64,000 nt of DNA, from positions 1 through 64,000 of the forward strand of contig JAFUVU010000032.1 in assembly GCA_017477465.1 (NCBI GenBank), in the 5' to 3' direction. The DNA is from Bacteroidales bacterium. GTDB lineage: Bacteria; Bacteroidota; Bacteroidia; Bacteroidales; UBA932. Below the pieces are notes generated by a model, which did not search any database, was not told where the DNA came from, and worked only from the letters and a program-made list of their open reading frames with translations. This document shows positions 33,641-42,797 of the stretch, piece by piece; positions within the stretch are counted from its first letter, which is position 1, and every line of letters starts with the position of its first letter. Both the position numbers and the translations under genes were made by a program.

Positions 33641-35722
33641 TCAGTCTTTGCTTGTTTTTTCATCTATGTCTTTGGGACTTCCCTCAAGTATGGCGGCCTT
33701 GACTGCCAGCCAGGATATGTGGTGGTCTTTTTCGTCGGTGATATGCTCGTAGGTGCGTAGATTCTTGATTTTTTTGTTCAGCTCGTCTTGCTCAGTGCCT
33801 CCGTCGATATAACCTGCGGCCTGCAGGGCGGTGATAAAGTGCAGATGTTCTCCTTTGGCAAGATGCTCCATCAGTGCGGCATCGGCACTGTTTCCTTCGA
33901 AATGGACAGGCTTATCTGGATCGAACGTGTCCGGAATGGAATGTACAAGCTTTTGCTTTTCCGGAGGGCAGAGTTGCCGGAGGGTATGGGCGAAGAGGCT
34001 GTGGTTGATATCTTCGGCCTGCTTTCTTAGGAGTTCCTGCCGATTCAGCAGCACATTGCCGCCCCTGCCACGGATGCGCTTGCTGCGCTGCTCCCATGTC
34101 TCCATATTCAGGAGGTTCCTAAGGAGGTTGGATTTGGGTTTCAGATTCCTGCCGCTTACGACATCCAGGTTCCAGATTCTCTCCGGCAGGCCGAAGGGGT
34201 GAATGACGCTGGAACCTTCCGGGGAATAGCTCCTGTTATAGAAATCGATTGTCTCCAGCATGTGTTTATCGGCATCCGGCGTCAGCACAAGTATGCACAG
34301 TTTGGACAGGTCTTTTCCATAGCGGGAAGCTTCCTGAAGCAGGCGAACGGCGATTTCCACATTCACATGACTCTTGCCGGTAGAGATAATTACGTAGTTG
34401 AGAGTGGGCAGCATCATTGCGAATTCCAGCCAGAATTGGGACGAGCCCGTGCTTACGCTTGACCAGTTGATATCGGCACCGTAGCGCAGGGCAGGGGTGC
34501 GGCTGAGGAAATCACCTTTAAGCGACTCTATATTAGGGTCGTACACATAATATGTGTTTTGGACGGGGCTGCCGTCTTTGCCGACGAAAGAGCCATACTC
34601 CCACAGATAGCGCAGACCTTCCTGGCCGCTTTCCCCAAAGCCGATAAGCATGGCGGAAGCGGGGGACTTGATATAGCCGAGGGAATTGCCTGAGGCATCC
34701 GTAGCCACATTTGCAAAGTGGACGGGATGGAGCTCCGGCGAGTTTTGCTTGAGTTCCATGAAGGACAGCTCCGGAGGGTTCAGCAGCCTTACGCGGTCGC
34801 CCATGGCTGCCATAAGCGAGGTATAGCTGTTGACGCGTTCGGTATAGCAGAAAACCTTTGCCTTTACGCTTTGCTCCGAAACCAGGTATTTGAGCAGGGA
34901 GAAGTTCTCGTTTTCGTCGGCTGACAGTATGTAAACGGCCGTGCCGGGATTCTCAAGCCACTTTTGCAGCTGCTTAAGGCCGATGGCGCTGCAAAGGTCC
35001 TTGTCTTCATTTTCCGGGAGATGGCCTCTGAGGAGGACAAAGTCGTCGCTGCCCAGCTCATCTTCCAGCGACAGGCTCTTTTGCCTGCCGAAGATATTGG
35101 TAAACAGCTCACCTATAGAAAGTTCCTTGTGCTGCTTGTCGCTTGAGGGAAAATCGACAAGAATAACATCGCCTTTGTTTTCGGCGCTTTTGTTGCCGAG
35201 AATAGTCTTGGCAAGTTCCTTGGACCTGGGGTTGATGTCCAGGAAGATGTGATTCTTCTGCTTGCGCTTTGCCTTGAACTGGTTGAAGCTGAGCCATGTC
35301 CTGTCTTTGAGGCGGCGCGGCATTATGAGCAGCACCATCGACAGGGTATATGAGAGCACGAGCGAGAAGATGCTGACATATATCATCAGCAATAGCGGCT
35401 CCCGGAAAATCACGGCGGCTATGATATCGTCAAATACTACAATATTGCCGATGAACATTTCCAGTGCCGTGAGCATGGAAACCATTACAAGCTGTATCCA
35501 GTTTCCGTCCGTAACCGTGTGGCTTGAGCGGGACAGCAGAACCACGTGGATGACCGTTCCGGCTGCAAGCAGCAGGACGAAGATCAGACCAAGTGCATTA
35601 CGCTTTCCTTTCCTGTTCAGGTGGATAAGGAGCTGTATGAACCCGGCGACAAATGCTACCAGGAGGACAATCCACAGTATCATTACCGGGGCGGAAATGG
35701 GAAAATCCGGACTTGTGTGCAT
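33641..35722 (-). CDS. Large channel-like membrane protein with two Rossmann/RCK-like regions and RyR-like C-terminus
   Basis: 693 aa. Four to five membrane helices occupy about residues 12-135 ([56 protein letters not shown]). Then a cytoplasmic part with a first Rossmann-like unit ([20 protein letters not shown]) and a second ([20 protein letters not shown]) resembling RCK/TrkA-N domains of ion channels. The C-terminus ([43 protein letters not shown]) resembles a RyR-type domain. A potassium or other ion channel regulated by a nucleotide is plausible, but no selectivity filter was recognised. A TATCTTTG box lies 17 nt upstream. Confidence 0.5.
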   Translation of the reverse strand: MHTSPDFPISAPVMILWIVLLVAFVAGFIQLLIHLNRKGKRNALGLIFVLLLAAGTVIHVVLLSRSSHTVTDGNWIQLVMVSMLTALEMFIGNIVVFDDIIAAVIFREPLLLMIYVSIFSLVLSYTLSMVLLIMPRRLKDRTWLSFNQFKAKRKQKNHIFLDINPRSKELAKTILGNKSAENKGDVILVDFPSSDKQHKELSIGELFTNIFGRQKSLSLEDELGSDDFVLLRGHLPENEDKDLCSAIGLKQLQKWLENPGTAVYILSADENENFSLLKYLVSEQSVKAKVFCYTERVNSYTSLMAAMGDRVRLLNPPELSFMELKQNSPELHPVHFANVATDASGNSLGYIKSPASAMLIGFGESGQEGLRYLWEYGSFVGKDGSPVQNTYYVYDPNIESLKGDFLSRTPALRYGADINWSSVSTGSSQFWLEFAMMLPTLNYVIISTGKSHVNVEIAVRLLQEASRYGKDLSKLCILVLTPDADKHMLETIDFYNRSYSPEGSSVIHPFGLPERIWNLDVVSGRNLKPKSNLLRNLLNMETWEQRSKRIRGRGGNVLLNRQELLRKQAEDINHSLFAHTLRQLCPPEKQKLVHSIPDTFDPDKPVHFEGNSADAALMEHLAKGEHLHFITALQAAGYIDGGTEQDELNKKIKNLRTYEHITDEKDHHISWLAVKAAILEGSPKDIDEKTSKD

Positions 35723-35739
35723 AGCGTTAAGTTTGAGTA

Positions 35740-35747
35740 CAAAGATA
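35740..35747 (-). promoter_or_regulatory. Minus-7 box of the channel-like gene/obg operon
   Basis: TATCTTTG on the minus strand, 17 nt before the ATG at 35722. Confidence 0.5.
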
Positions 35748-35772
35748 CATACTTTATTTTAAATCGCATAAT

Positions 35773-35823
35773 TTATCGAATTTCGATAATAACATTTTTG
35801 TTATAGATAATAACAATATTGTT
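35773..35823. promoter_or_regulatory. Cluster of three AT-rich palindromes between divergent genes
   Basis: ttatcga-att-tcgataa (35773-35789), ataaca-tttt-tgttat (35789-35804) and the 12-bp palindrome aacaatattgtt (35812-35823) are packed in 51 bp between the channel-like gene and the ureohydrolase-fold gene. The arrangement suggests regulator binding sites; AT-rich composition weakens the case. Confidence 0.4.
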
Positions 35824-35896
35824 GCATTAATTGAAAATCAATGGATATGTCAAAGGTGCAGTTGTTTTACCGATTTGACCGGCAATTTTATTCGGT

Positions 35897-35928
35897 TTTG
35901 CCAATCTTCACAAAAAATACTATATTTG
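35897..35928 (+). promoter_or_regulatory. Full promoter directly abutting the ATG at 35933
   Basis: TTTG (35897-35900), 20-nt spacer, TATATTTG (35921-35928). The ATG follows 4 nt later, so the transcript should start at or next to the start codon. Confidence 0.7.
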
Positions 35929-35932
35929 AGAG

Positions 35933-36625
35933 ATGAAAATGATGCTTTTGAATTTCACCGGAGTTTACCGGGAGCAGGGCTTTCTTGACTGGTTGCTCGC
36001 GCAGCCCGGGACAGATTTCTGCGAGGTGAACCTAAGTGAAGTGGAGGGAACAAACTGCTACTGCGACCCGGCCGCAATTGAGGAAATAGGAGAAAGACTC
36101 CCGGCCCCTCTTCCCGCAGTGCGTTGGATTGACAGCGGAGATTATCATTACATGAGCTATCTGCTGGCAATGGAGGAGAAGGCACCGTTTCACCTTTTGC
36201 TGCTTGACAATCATCCGGACGATCAGGAACCGGCCCTTGGAGATGTGCTCAGCTGCGGCGGCTGGGTGTCAAGGCTCAGAAAAGACAGCGCCATTCTGAG
36301 GGATGTCCTTACAATCGGCCCGGAGGGATGCGCTGCTGACATTCCGCAGGCTTGGCTGGCCGACAGGAAGGGAGAGCGAGTGTATCTGTCCATAGACAAG
36401 GATATCATGGACAGGGATTGGGCAAGGACGGACTGGTCGCAGGGAGCTTACTCGCTGTCACAGGTGGAAGCTATGGTTGAGCGAGTTCTTGGCAGCATGG
36501 ATGTGATTGCTATTGACATCTGCGGGGAATTGACGGAATCTAAGGGCGCCCTGCCGGAAGACTACTCGATTAACCTGCAAACGAATATTGATTTATACAA
36601 ATTTATATCAAACCATTTAAAGTAA
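35933..36625 (+). CDS. Arginase/ureohydrolase-fold protein
   Basis: 230 aa, shorter than classical arginases (about 300). The metal-binding pattern is recognisable: LLLLDNHPDDQE in place of DAHxD, and YLSIDKDIMDRDWARTDW in place of SxDxDxxDP. The N-terminal part (MLLNFTGVYREQGFLDWLLA) is not informative. Related Bacteroidetes proteins are annotated as arginase family; true substrate is unknown. It lies 9 nt before gcvT and may head the glycine-cleavage operon. In-frame ATGs at 35939 and 35942 are alternative starts given the promoter position. Confidence 0.75.
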   Translation: MKMMLLNFTGVYREQGFLDWLLAQPGTDFCEVNLSEVEGTNCYCDPAAIEEIGERLPAPLPAVRWIDSGDYHYMSYLLAMEEKAPFHLLLLDNHPDDQEPALGDVLSCGGWVSRLRKDSAILRDVLTIGPEGCAADIPQAWLADRKGERVYLSIDKDIMDRDWARTDWSQGAYSLSQVEAMVERVLGSMDVIAIDICGELTESKGALPEDYSINLQTNIDLYKFISNHLK

Positions 36626-36634
36626 CACTTAACT

Positions 36635-37750
36635 ATGTCAGAATTGCAGAATACAGAAGCCCTGAAGCTGACTTGCCTCTATGAGGAGCACCTGGCACTC
36701 CAGGCAAAGATGAGCCCCTTCGCGGGTTTCATGATGCCTATCCAGTACAGTTCCATCACTCAGGAGCACAATGCAGTCCGTCATAAGGCCGGAATGTTCG
36801 ACGTCTCCCACATGGGAGAGATATTCGTAGAAGGTCCTGAGGCGGAAGCTTTTGTCAATCATATATTTACAAATGAAATCCGCGGCTTCGGGCCGGGAAA
36901 GGTCCTATATGGGATGATGTGCTATCCTGACGGCGGCACAGTTGACGATCTGCTAGTATATCGCGAATTCGAGGCCGATCATTTCCTCCTCGTGGTGAAC
37001 GCAGCCAATATCGACAAAGACTTTGCCTGGATTGAGGAACACGCCAAAGGATTCAACTGCAAGGTGGTCAACGCATCGGCCGATTGGGGGCAGATAGCCG
37101 TCCAGGGCCCGGAAGCGGAAAAAGCCGTCATCGAAGTGCTCGGCTTCAAAGAAGCGGCCGCCCTTGGCTTCTACACATTCTGTGATGTGACCTATAACGG
37201 CAAACGCCTCATTCTCAGCCGCACAGGTTATACAGGCGAAGACGGCTTCGAGCTGTACACCACCACGGACAACACGGTTGAAATCTGGAAACGTCTGCTC
37301 GCTGCAGGTGTAGAGCCCTGCGGCCTTGGCTGCCGCGACACCCTGCGTTTCGAGGCTGGCCTCCCTCTGTACGGCGACGAATTGAGCCCGGAAATCAGCC
37401 CCGTCATGGCGGGTCTCGGCATGTTCTGCAAATACGACAAGGACTTTATCGGCAAGGAAGCCCTGCTTGATCAGAAGGCAGGCAACATTGCCCGCAAGCT
37501 CGTCGGCATAGAGATCGAGGACAAGGCCATTCCGCGCGCCGGATATCCTGTGGAGCTTGAGGACGGCAGGGAAGTAGGCATAGTAACTACCGGCTATCAC
37601 TCCATCTCCCTTGACAAGAGCGTCTGCTTTGCCCTTGTCGATAAGGAATTTGCAGCCCTCGATACTCTGCTGAGCATCCGCATCCGCAAGAAAACCTTCC
37701 CCGGGAAGGTGGTTAAAAAGAGATTTTATCAAACTAATTACAAAAAATAA
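36635..37750 (+). CDS. gcvT: Glycine cleavage system aminomethyltransferase (T protein)
   Basis: 371 aa. It transfers the methylene of H-protein-bound aminomethyl to tetrahydrofolate, releasing ammonia. Family segments: KMSPFAGFMMPIQY, RHKAGMFDVSHMGE, LLVVNAANIDKD, LSRTGYTGEDGFELY, GLGCRDTLRFEAGLPLYG. Full length. First of four consecutive gcv genes with gaps of 3-6 nt. Confidence 0.97.
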   Translation: MSELQNTEALKLTCLYEEHLALQAKMSPFAGFMMPIQYSSITQEHNAVRHKAGMFDVSHMGEIFVEGPEAEAFVNHIFTNEIRGFGPGKVLYGMMCYPDGGTVDDLLVYREFEADHFLLVVNAANIDKDFAWIEEHAKGFNCKVVNASADWGQIAVQGPEAEKAVIEVLGFKEAAALGFYTFCDVTYNGKRLILSRTGYTGEDGFELYTTTDNTVEIWKRLLAAGVEPCGLGCRDTLRFEAGLPLYGDELSPEISPVMAGLGMFCKYDKDFIGKEALLDQKAGNIARKLVGIEIEDKAIPRAGYPVELEDGREVGIVTTGYHSISLDKSVCFALVDKEFAALDTLLSIRIRKKTFPGKVVKKRFYQTNYKK

Positions 37751-37756
37751 CACGTT

Positions 37757-38137
37757 ATGTCAAAGATTTTGGAAGGACTCAAGTATTCCGAGTCACACGA
37801 ATGGGTAAAAGCAGAAGGAAATGTGGCCTATATCGGCGTTACGGATTTCGCACAGAAAGAAATGGGCGACATTACATACGTTGACATGCCCGAAGAAGGC
37901 GACGATGTGCTCGCCGGCGAAGAATTCGGCGCCCTGGAAAGCGTAAAAGCTTCTTCAGAACTCATCAGCCCCGTCTCCGGCGTAGTTCTGGCAGCAAATA
38001 CAGAACTGGAAGACGCCCCCGAAAAAGTGAACGAGGACGCCTTCGGTTCCTGGATCATCAAAGTGGAAATGTCCAATGCTGCAGAACTTGACGCCCTTAT
38101 GGACGCCGCCGGCTATAAAGCTCATATCGGAGAGTAA
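37757..38137 (+). CDS. gcvH: Glycine cleavage system H protein
   Basis: 126 aa lipoyl carrier. Lys64 in ESVKASSE is the lipoylation site; flanking GDITYVDMPEEGD and PVSGVV are typical. It shuttles the aminomethyl group between P and T proteins. Six nt after gcvT, 3 nt before gcvPA. Confidence 0.97.
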   Translation: MSKILEGLKYSESHEWVKAEGNVAYIGVTDFAQKEMGDITYVDMPEEGDDVLAGEEFGALESVKASSELISPVSGVVLAANTELEDAPEKVNEDAFGSWIIKVEMSNAAELDALMDAAGYKAHIGE

Positions 38138-38140
38138 GGA

Positions 38141-39463
38141 ATGGCACCATATTTCCCTCACACAGAGGCCGATGTACAAAGCATGCTGGAAAAAGCAGGG
38201 CTGAAAAGCCTTGACGACCTGTATAGCGATGTACCGTCGGAATTCCTGCGCCGGGGAGCTTATCATCTTCCCGATGCCCTCTCAGAACAGGAACTGCGCG
38301 ACTGGCTGCACAGCCTGGATTCGCAGAATGCGCACCTGAAGGTATTCGTCGGCCAGGGAGCTTACGATCACTATACTCCCTCGGTGATTCCTTACCTTAC
38401 TCAGCGCTCAGAGTTCCTGACAGCCTACACCCCGTACCAATGCGAGATTTCGCAGGGTACGCTGCGCTACATCTTTGAATATCAGAGCATGATATGCGCC
38501 CTGACGGGCATGGACATTTCCAACGCCTCGCTTTACGACGGCCCCACAGCCGCAGCCGAGGCCATGAAGATGTCCATCTCCTGCACCCGCAAAAAGACTC
38601 GCGTACTGCTCTCCAAGGGCCTTTTGCCTCATGTTATCAAAGTAGTGGAGACTTATGCCAAATTCCATGGCGTTGAGATTGGCTATGTGCCCGTGATGAA
38701 CGGACAGACCTGCCCCAACTGCCTGAAGGCGGAACTTGCCAAGGATGATGTTGCCGGCGTTATCGTCCCTTCAATCAACCGTTACGGCATAGTGGAAGAC
38801 CACAGCGGCTTTGCCGATGCAATCCATGCCGAAAAGGGTCTTTTGATAGAGTACTGCGATCCGTCGGCCCTTGCCGTAGTAAAAACTCCCGGTGAATGGG
38901 ATGCGGACATTGCGGTGGGTGACGGTCAGCCCCTTGGACTTCCTCTTTGCTATGGCGGTCCGTACGTAGGCTTCATGGCTGTCAAAAAGGACTATATGCG
39001 CAAGATGCCCGGCCGCATAGTAGGTCAAACTGCCGACAAGGAAGGCCGTCGTGCCTTTGTTCTCACCCTTCAAGCTAGGGAACAGCACATCAAGCGTGAA
39101 AAGGCAACCTCGAATATCTGCTCAAATGAGTCTTTGATGGCCCTCTGGGTCACAATTTACCTCTCGCTTATGGGCCCCGAAGGCCTGCGCGAAGTAAACC
39201 GCCTGAGCAGCGACGGCGCCCACTATCTGTACGATGAGCTTGTCAAGACAGGCCAGTTCGAGGAAGTCTTCCCCGGAAAGCCCTTCCTGAAAGAATTTGT
39301 CCTGAAGCCCAAGAAATTCCCCGGCCTCATGCAGCAGAAACTGGAAAAGGCGGGTTACTTTGCCGCCCTTGACACAGAAGAAGGCTACGTCAGCTTCTGT
39401 GTAACGGAAAAGCGCACAAAGGCCGAGATTGACGAACTGGTTAAAATCATCAAGGAGGGATAG
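38141..39463 (+). CDS. gcvPA: Glycine dehydrogenase (decarboxylating) subunit 1
   Basis: 440 aa, N-terminal half of the split P protein. Conserved parts: YFPHTEADVQSMLEKAGL, GQGAYDHYTPSVIPYLTQRS, TAYTPYQCEISQGTLRYIFE, YDGPTAAAEA, and GGPYVGFMA with GRIVGQTAD. It pairs with subunit 2 encoded 3 nt downstream to decarboxylate glycine onto lipoyl-H protein. The split form is usual in many bacteria. Confidence 0.96.
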   Translation: MAPYFPHTEADVQSMLEKAGLKSLDDLYSDVPSEFLRRGAYHLPDALSEQELRDWLHSLDSQNAHLKVFVGQGAYDHYTPSVIPYLTQRSEFLTAYTPYQCEISQGTLRYIFEYQSMICALTGMDISNASLYDGPTAAAEAMKMSISCTRKKTRVLLSKGLLPHVIKVVETYAKFHGVEIGYVPVMNGQTCPNCLKAELAKDDVAGVIVPSINRYGIVEDHSGFADAIHAEKGLLIEYCDPSALAVVKTPGEWDADIAVGDGQPLGLPLCYGGPYVGFMAVKKDYMRKMPGRIVGQTADKEGRRAFVLTLQAREQHIKREKATSNICSNESLMALWVTIYLSLMGPEGLREVNRLSSDGAHYLYDELVKTGQFEEVFPGKPFLKEFVLKPKKFPGLMQQKLEKAGYFAALDTEEGYVSFCVTEKRTKAEIDELVKIIKEG

Positions 39464-39466
39464 GCT

Positions 39467-40873
39467 ATGAAATACTACGATAAGCTAATTTTCGAACTTT
39501 CGAAAGAAGGAAGAGTCGGTTATTCCTTGCCTAAGAATCAGTTCCCGGCGGCACCGGAACTTCCGCTTCAAGTAAAAAGAACATCGGCCCTATGCCTTCC
39601 GGAAGTGTCGGAACCGGATGTGGTGCGCCATTATACCAATCTATCGCAGATGAACTTCGGCGTTGATACCGGGTTCTATCCGCTTGGGTCATGTACCATG
39701 AAGTACAATCCCAAAATCAATGAAGAGATTGCCGCACTGCCCGGTTTCAACGGGCTGCATCCTCTGATGCATGCCGGTCTCACCAAAGGCGCCCTGAAAG
39801 TATATCAGGAAATGAACAAGGCGCTTGCCGCCATTACCGGCATGTACGCTTTCACCTTCGACCCTTGCGCCGGTGCACACGGTGAGCTTACCGGCCTGAT
39901 GATCATGCGCCAGTATCACATGAACAGGGGAGACCTCAAGCGCACCAAGGTTATCGTTCCGGACAGCGCGCATGGCACCAATCCGGCATCGGCAGCTGTC
40001 TGCGGCCTTGAAGTGGTGGAAGTCAAGTCCCTGGAAAACGGCAGAATAGACGTGGAAGCGCTCAAACCCCTCCTGGACGACAGCGTAGCCGGCATAATGA
40101 TGACCAATCCCAACACCCTGGGCCTCTTCGAAACGCAGATTAAGACCATCGCCAAGCTGGTTCATGAAGCGGGCGGCCTTCTGTATTATGACGGCGCCAA
40201 TATGAATCCTCTCATGGGTGTGGTCCGTCCCGGCGACATGGGCTTTGACATCATGCACCTTAACCTTCACAAGACTTTCTCCACTCCACACGGAGGTGGC
40301 GGTCCCGGTGCAGGTCCTGTAGGTGTGGCAAAGCATCTGGAAGATTGTCTGCCCGACATTCGCGTATCCGGCTTCCACGGCAATTTCGGAGTTATCCTGA
40401 GAGCCTATGCATACATCCTCATGCTGGGTAAGGATAATTTTAAGAAAGTAGGTCAGTATTCGGTACTTAGCGCAAATTATATCAAGGAAAGCTTAAAGGA
40501 CTTGTACAAGCTTCCGATCGAAGGCGTGTGCAAGCATGAGTTTGTCTTTGACGGACTTATAAACGACGGTGCCCACGACGATGTCCCGGGTGCCACCACC
40601 CTTGATGTAGCCAAACGCCTGCTGGACTACGGTTTCCATGCTCCCACCATTTATTTCCCGCTTCTGTTCCATCAGGCGCTTATGATAGAACCGACGGAAA
40701 CGGAAAGCAAAGAAACCATCGACGCCTTCATTGCAGTTATGCGAAAGATTGCGGAAGAAGCAGCGGCAGATCCTATGCTGCTTCACGACGCGCCGCACAA
40801 TACGCCTATTTCCAGGCCCGATGAGACTGCGGCAGCCCGTAATCCCATCCTCAAGTATCAGGATGCGAATTAA
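39467..40873 (+). CDS. gcvPB: Glycine dehydrogenase (decarboxylating) subunit 2
   Basis: 468 aa, PLP-binding half. Lys269 in NLHKTFSTPHGGGGPG is the Schiff-base lysine; YPLGSCTMKYNPKIN, DSAHGTNPASA and YDGANMN are conserved. C-terminus complete. No lpd gene is in the window. It ends 21 nt before the next gene, which has its own minus-7 box. Confidence 0.97.
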   Translation: MKYYDKLIFELSKEGRVGYSLPKNQFPAAPELPLQVKRTSALCLPEVSEPDVVRHYTNLSQMNFGVDTGFYPLGSCTMKYNPKINEEIAALPGFNGLHPLMHAGLTKGALKVYQEMNKALAAITGMYAFTFDPCAGAHGELTGLMIMRQYHMNRGDLKRTKVIVPDSAHGTNPASAAVCGLEVVEVKSLENGRIDVEALKPLLDDSVAGIMMTNPNTLGLFETQIKTIAKLVHEAGGLLYYDGANMNPLMGVVRPGDMGFDIMHLNLHKTFSTPHGGGGPGAGPVGVAKHLEDCLPDIRVSGFHGNFGVILRAYAYILMLGKDNFKKVGQYSVLSANYIKESLKDLYKLPIEGVCKHEFVFDGLINDGAHDDVPGATTLDVAKRLLDYGFHAPTIYFPLLFHQALMIEPTETESKETIDAFIAVMRKIAEEAAADPMLLHDAPHNTPISRPDETAAARNPILKYQDAN

Positions 40874-40878
40874 TTTGC

Positions 40879-40886
40879 TATCTTTG
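40879..40886 (+). promoter_or_regulatory. Minus-7 box of the SEC-C protein gene
   Basis: TATCTTTG, 8 nt before the ATG at 40895; no clear minus-33 box. The short leader again suggests a nearly leaderless transcript. Confidence 0.5.
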
Positions 40887-40894
40887 CACTCCCA

Positions 40895-42127
40895 ATGAAA
40901 GAGCGTACCCTTCATACCATCCTGGACGGCTTCCAGAAAATGGAGCTGCAAGACCTCGGGAATATCCTGGGGAGCAACCTCAGCCCCCGTCTCAGGAAGT
41001 CCCAGCTGGTGGATCAGTTAGACACCTACCTGCGCGGTGAGCCGCGCAGGTGGATGTCCCATCTGATGGAAAGGGATGTGCGCTTGCTTAAGGACCTGGT
41101 GCATGCAGGTCCGGAAAAAATTCAATATCAAGACTTTGCGGACTATCCCTCCCTTCTGGAAGTGACAGGCCTTATCCAATACGACGACTCGGACGAAAAC
41201 TACCACAAAGTCTGGATAAGCCGTGAGCTTTACGACATAGTTGCCAAAGACGTCGAAAAGGTTCTCCACAACGGAGAAAAAAGCGGCCAGTTCGAGCTCG
41301 AGCGTATCGGCCTTGGATATTTGAATCTGTACGGCATTTTACCGACGGACAAGTTCTTGGACCTGATGATGTCCTGGTACGACAAAACCCACAATGGGGA
41401 TTACCGGGAACTTACAAGAATCCTTCAGCAGAGTCCGCTGGTAAAGTTATACCGTTACACCGACAATTATGGAGACTACGTCTGCTCTCCATGCGTCGAG
41501 AATATAGACGAGATTTACTCCCTCAGGGAATCGCTCAATCAAAAGCGTTTCAAGCATTTCCTGATTTCCGACGCCCACGAGGCCGGCTCAGGCGCCCCGT
41601 ACTTTACCGTAGGCATGAAAACGCCCGAGGGAATGCGTCTTGAGCAGATGTACCGCCGCCTGGGCTATGAAGGATACGATCTGGTAAAAGCGGAGCACGA
41701 CACCTGGATGGAGGCTCAATACACAGCCGAGCAGAACGACGCCCTCTTCCAGCCTCTCGTGGACAGCCCCAGAAGTCCGGATCTGGACAACGAAAGCTGG
41801 CTTGCCTGCTGCCAGATAGTAAGCCAATATGCCGACAGCGTCCCCAAGTGGGTACTGTGCGGACGCAGCGCCGCGGAAGCCGGACTCTGCAAGGCCGATT
41901 GGGAAGCATGGAAAACCCTTCCCGCCCAGGATGAAGCCGCTCAAGCCCAGGACGAGTATCCGCATTGGAACATGCCGGAACCGACTGTAACAGACGGCTT
42001 CGCGGCAGAAATCGGGGAGGAGGCCATCCCTCTTGGCTTTGCAATTCCACATGTAGCCCCGGACGATCCCTGCCCCTGCGGAAGCGGCCTGCGATACTGT
42101 CGTTGCCATGGCAAATTTCTTTCCTGA
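40895..42127 (+). CDS. SEC-C motif protein of unknown function
   Basis: 410 aa. The N-terminus resembles a Rho-N/SAP-like helical unit (MELQDLGNILGSNLSPRLRK). The middle is helical with many Trp and Tyr and is not recognised. The last residues DPCPCGSGLRYCRCHGK form a SEC-C zinc-binding motif (CxCGSG...CxCH), as at the SecA C-terminus and in many proteins of unknown function. Its stop is 1 nt before the ATG of trmO, suggesting coupled translation. Confidence 0.7.
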   Translation: MKERTLHTILDGFQKMELQDLGNILGSNLSPRLRKSQLVDQLDTYLRGEPRRWMSHLMERDVRLLKDLVHAGPEKIQYQDFADYPSLLEVTGLIQYDDSDENYHKVWISRELYDIVAKDVEKVLHNGEKSGQFELERIGLGYLNLYGILPTDKFLDLMMSWYDKTHNGDYRELTRILQQSPLVKLYRYTDNYGDYVCSPCVENIDEIYSLRESLNQKRFKHFLISDAHEAGSGAPYFTVGMKTPEGMRLEQMYRRLGYEGYDLVKAEHDTWMEAQYTAEQNDALFQPLVDSPRSPDLDNESWLACCQIVSQYADSVPKWVLCGRSAAEAGLCKADWEAWKTLPAQDEAAQAQDEYPHWNMPEPTVTDGFAAEIGEEAIPLGFAIPHVAPDDPCPCGSGLRYCRCHGKFLS

Positions 42128-42128
42128 A

Positions 42129-42797
42129 ATGGATCTCATTTTAAAACCGGTGGCCCATTATCACGGGCCGTTCGGCTCAAAATTCGGCATTCCAAGGCAA
42201 AGTCTGCTTGCAGCAGTCGAAGGACGCATAGTATTTACTCCCGAATTCAGAGTCCGTGAAGCCCTACGCGGTTTGGACGGCTTCAGTCACTTGTGGCTTA
42301 TATGGGGCTTTTCGGCGAATCGTGAAACCAAAGGGGAGTGGCAGCCTACAGTACGCCCGCCCAGGCTGGGTGGTAATACGTCCATCGGCGTATGGGCAAC
42401 CCGTTCCCCGTACAGGCCCAATCCGCTTGGCCTGTCATGCGTGGAATTAGTACGCATCGACGATATGGAACTGATAGTAAAAGGGGCCGACCTTCTGGAC
42501 GGCACCCCAATCTATGATATCAAGCCGTATATCAAATACGCGGACTCTCACCCGGATGCCGACAGCGCTTTTGCCGAAAAAGCACCTGAGCACAAGATGG
42601 AAGTTGTCATTCCGGAATCTATTCCCCTAAGTCCGGAGGACAGGGAAATTCTCACCGGAATCCTTTCCCTGGATCCAAGACCGGCTTATCAGGACAAGCC
42701 CGGCAGGGAATATGGAATTACCTACAAAGGAGAAGACATCCGTTTCAGGGTCGAAAACGGATGTCTTACAGTTATTTCAAAGGATAAGTTACTTTAA
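42129..42797 (+). CDS. trmO: tRNA t6A37 N6-methyltransferase TrmO (TsaA/VirR family)
   Basis: 222 aa. The beta-barrel UPF0066/TsaA domain is clear: FGSKFGIPRQSLLA, LDGFSHLWLIWGF, VRPPRLGG, GVWATRSPYRPNPLGLSCVE, DLLDGTPIYDIKPYIKYADS. It uses S-adenosylmethionine to methylate t6A37 in tRNA-Thr. The frame is open from 42108 inside the previous gene; ATG 42129 (MDLILKPVAHYH) fits the family start. The 3' end overlaps the convergent AraC gene by 9 nt. Confidence 0.92.
   Translation: MDLILKPVAHYHGPFGSKFGIPRQSLLAAVEGRIVFTPEFRVREALRGLDGFSHLWLIWGFSANRETKGEWQPTVRPPRLGGNTSIGVWATRSPYRPNPLGLSCVELVRIDDMELIVKGADLLDGTPIYDIKPYIKYADSHPDADSAFAEKAPEHKMEVVIPESIPLSPEDREILTGILSLDPRPAYQDKPGREYGITYKGEDIRFRVENGCLTVISKDKLL

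Noticed and set aside
36626-36634. Glycine riboswitch before gcvT
   Set aside because: Only 9 nt separate gcvT from the preceding gene and the region before 35933 shows no riboswitch-like conserved core.
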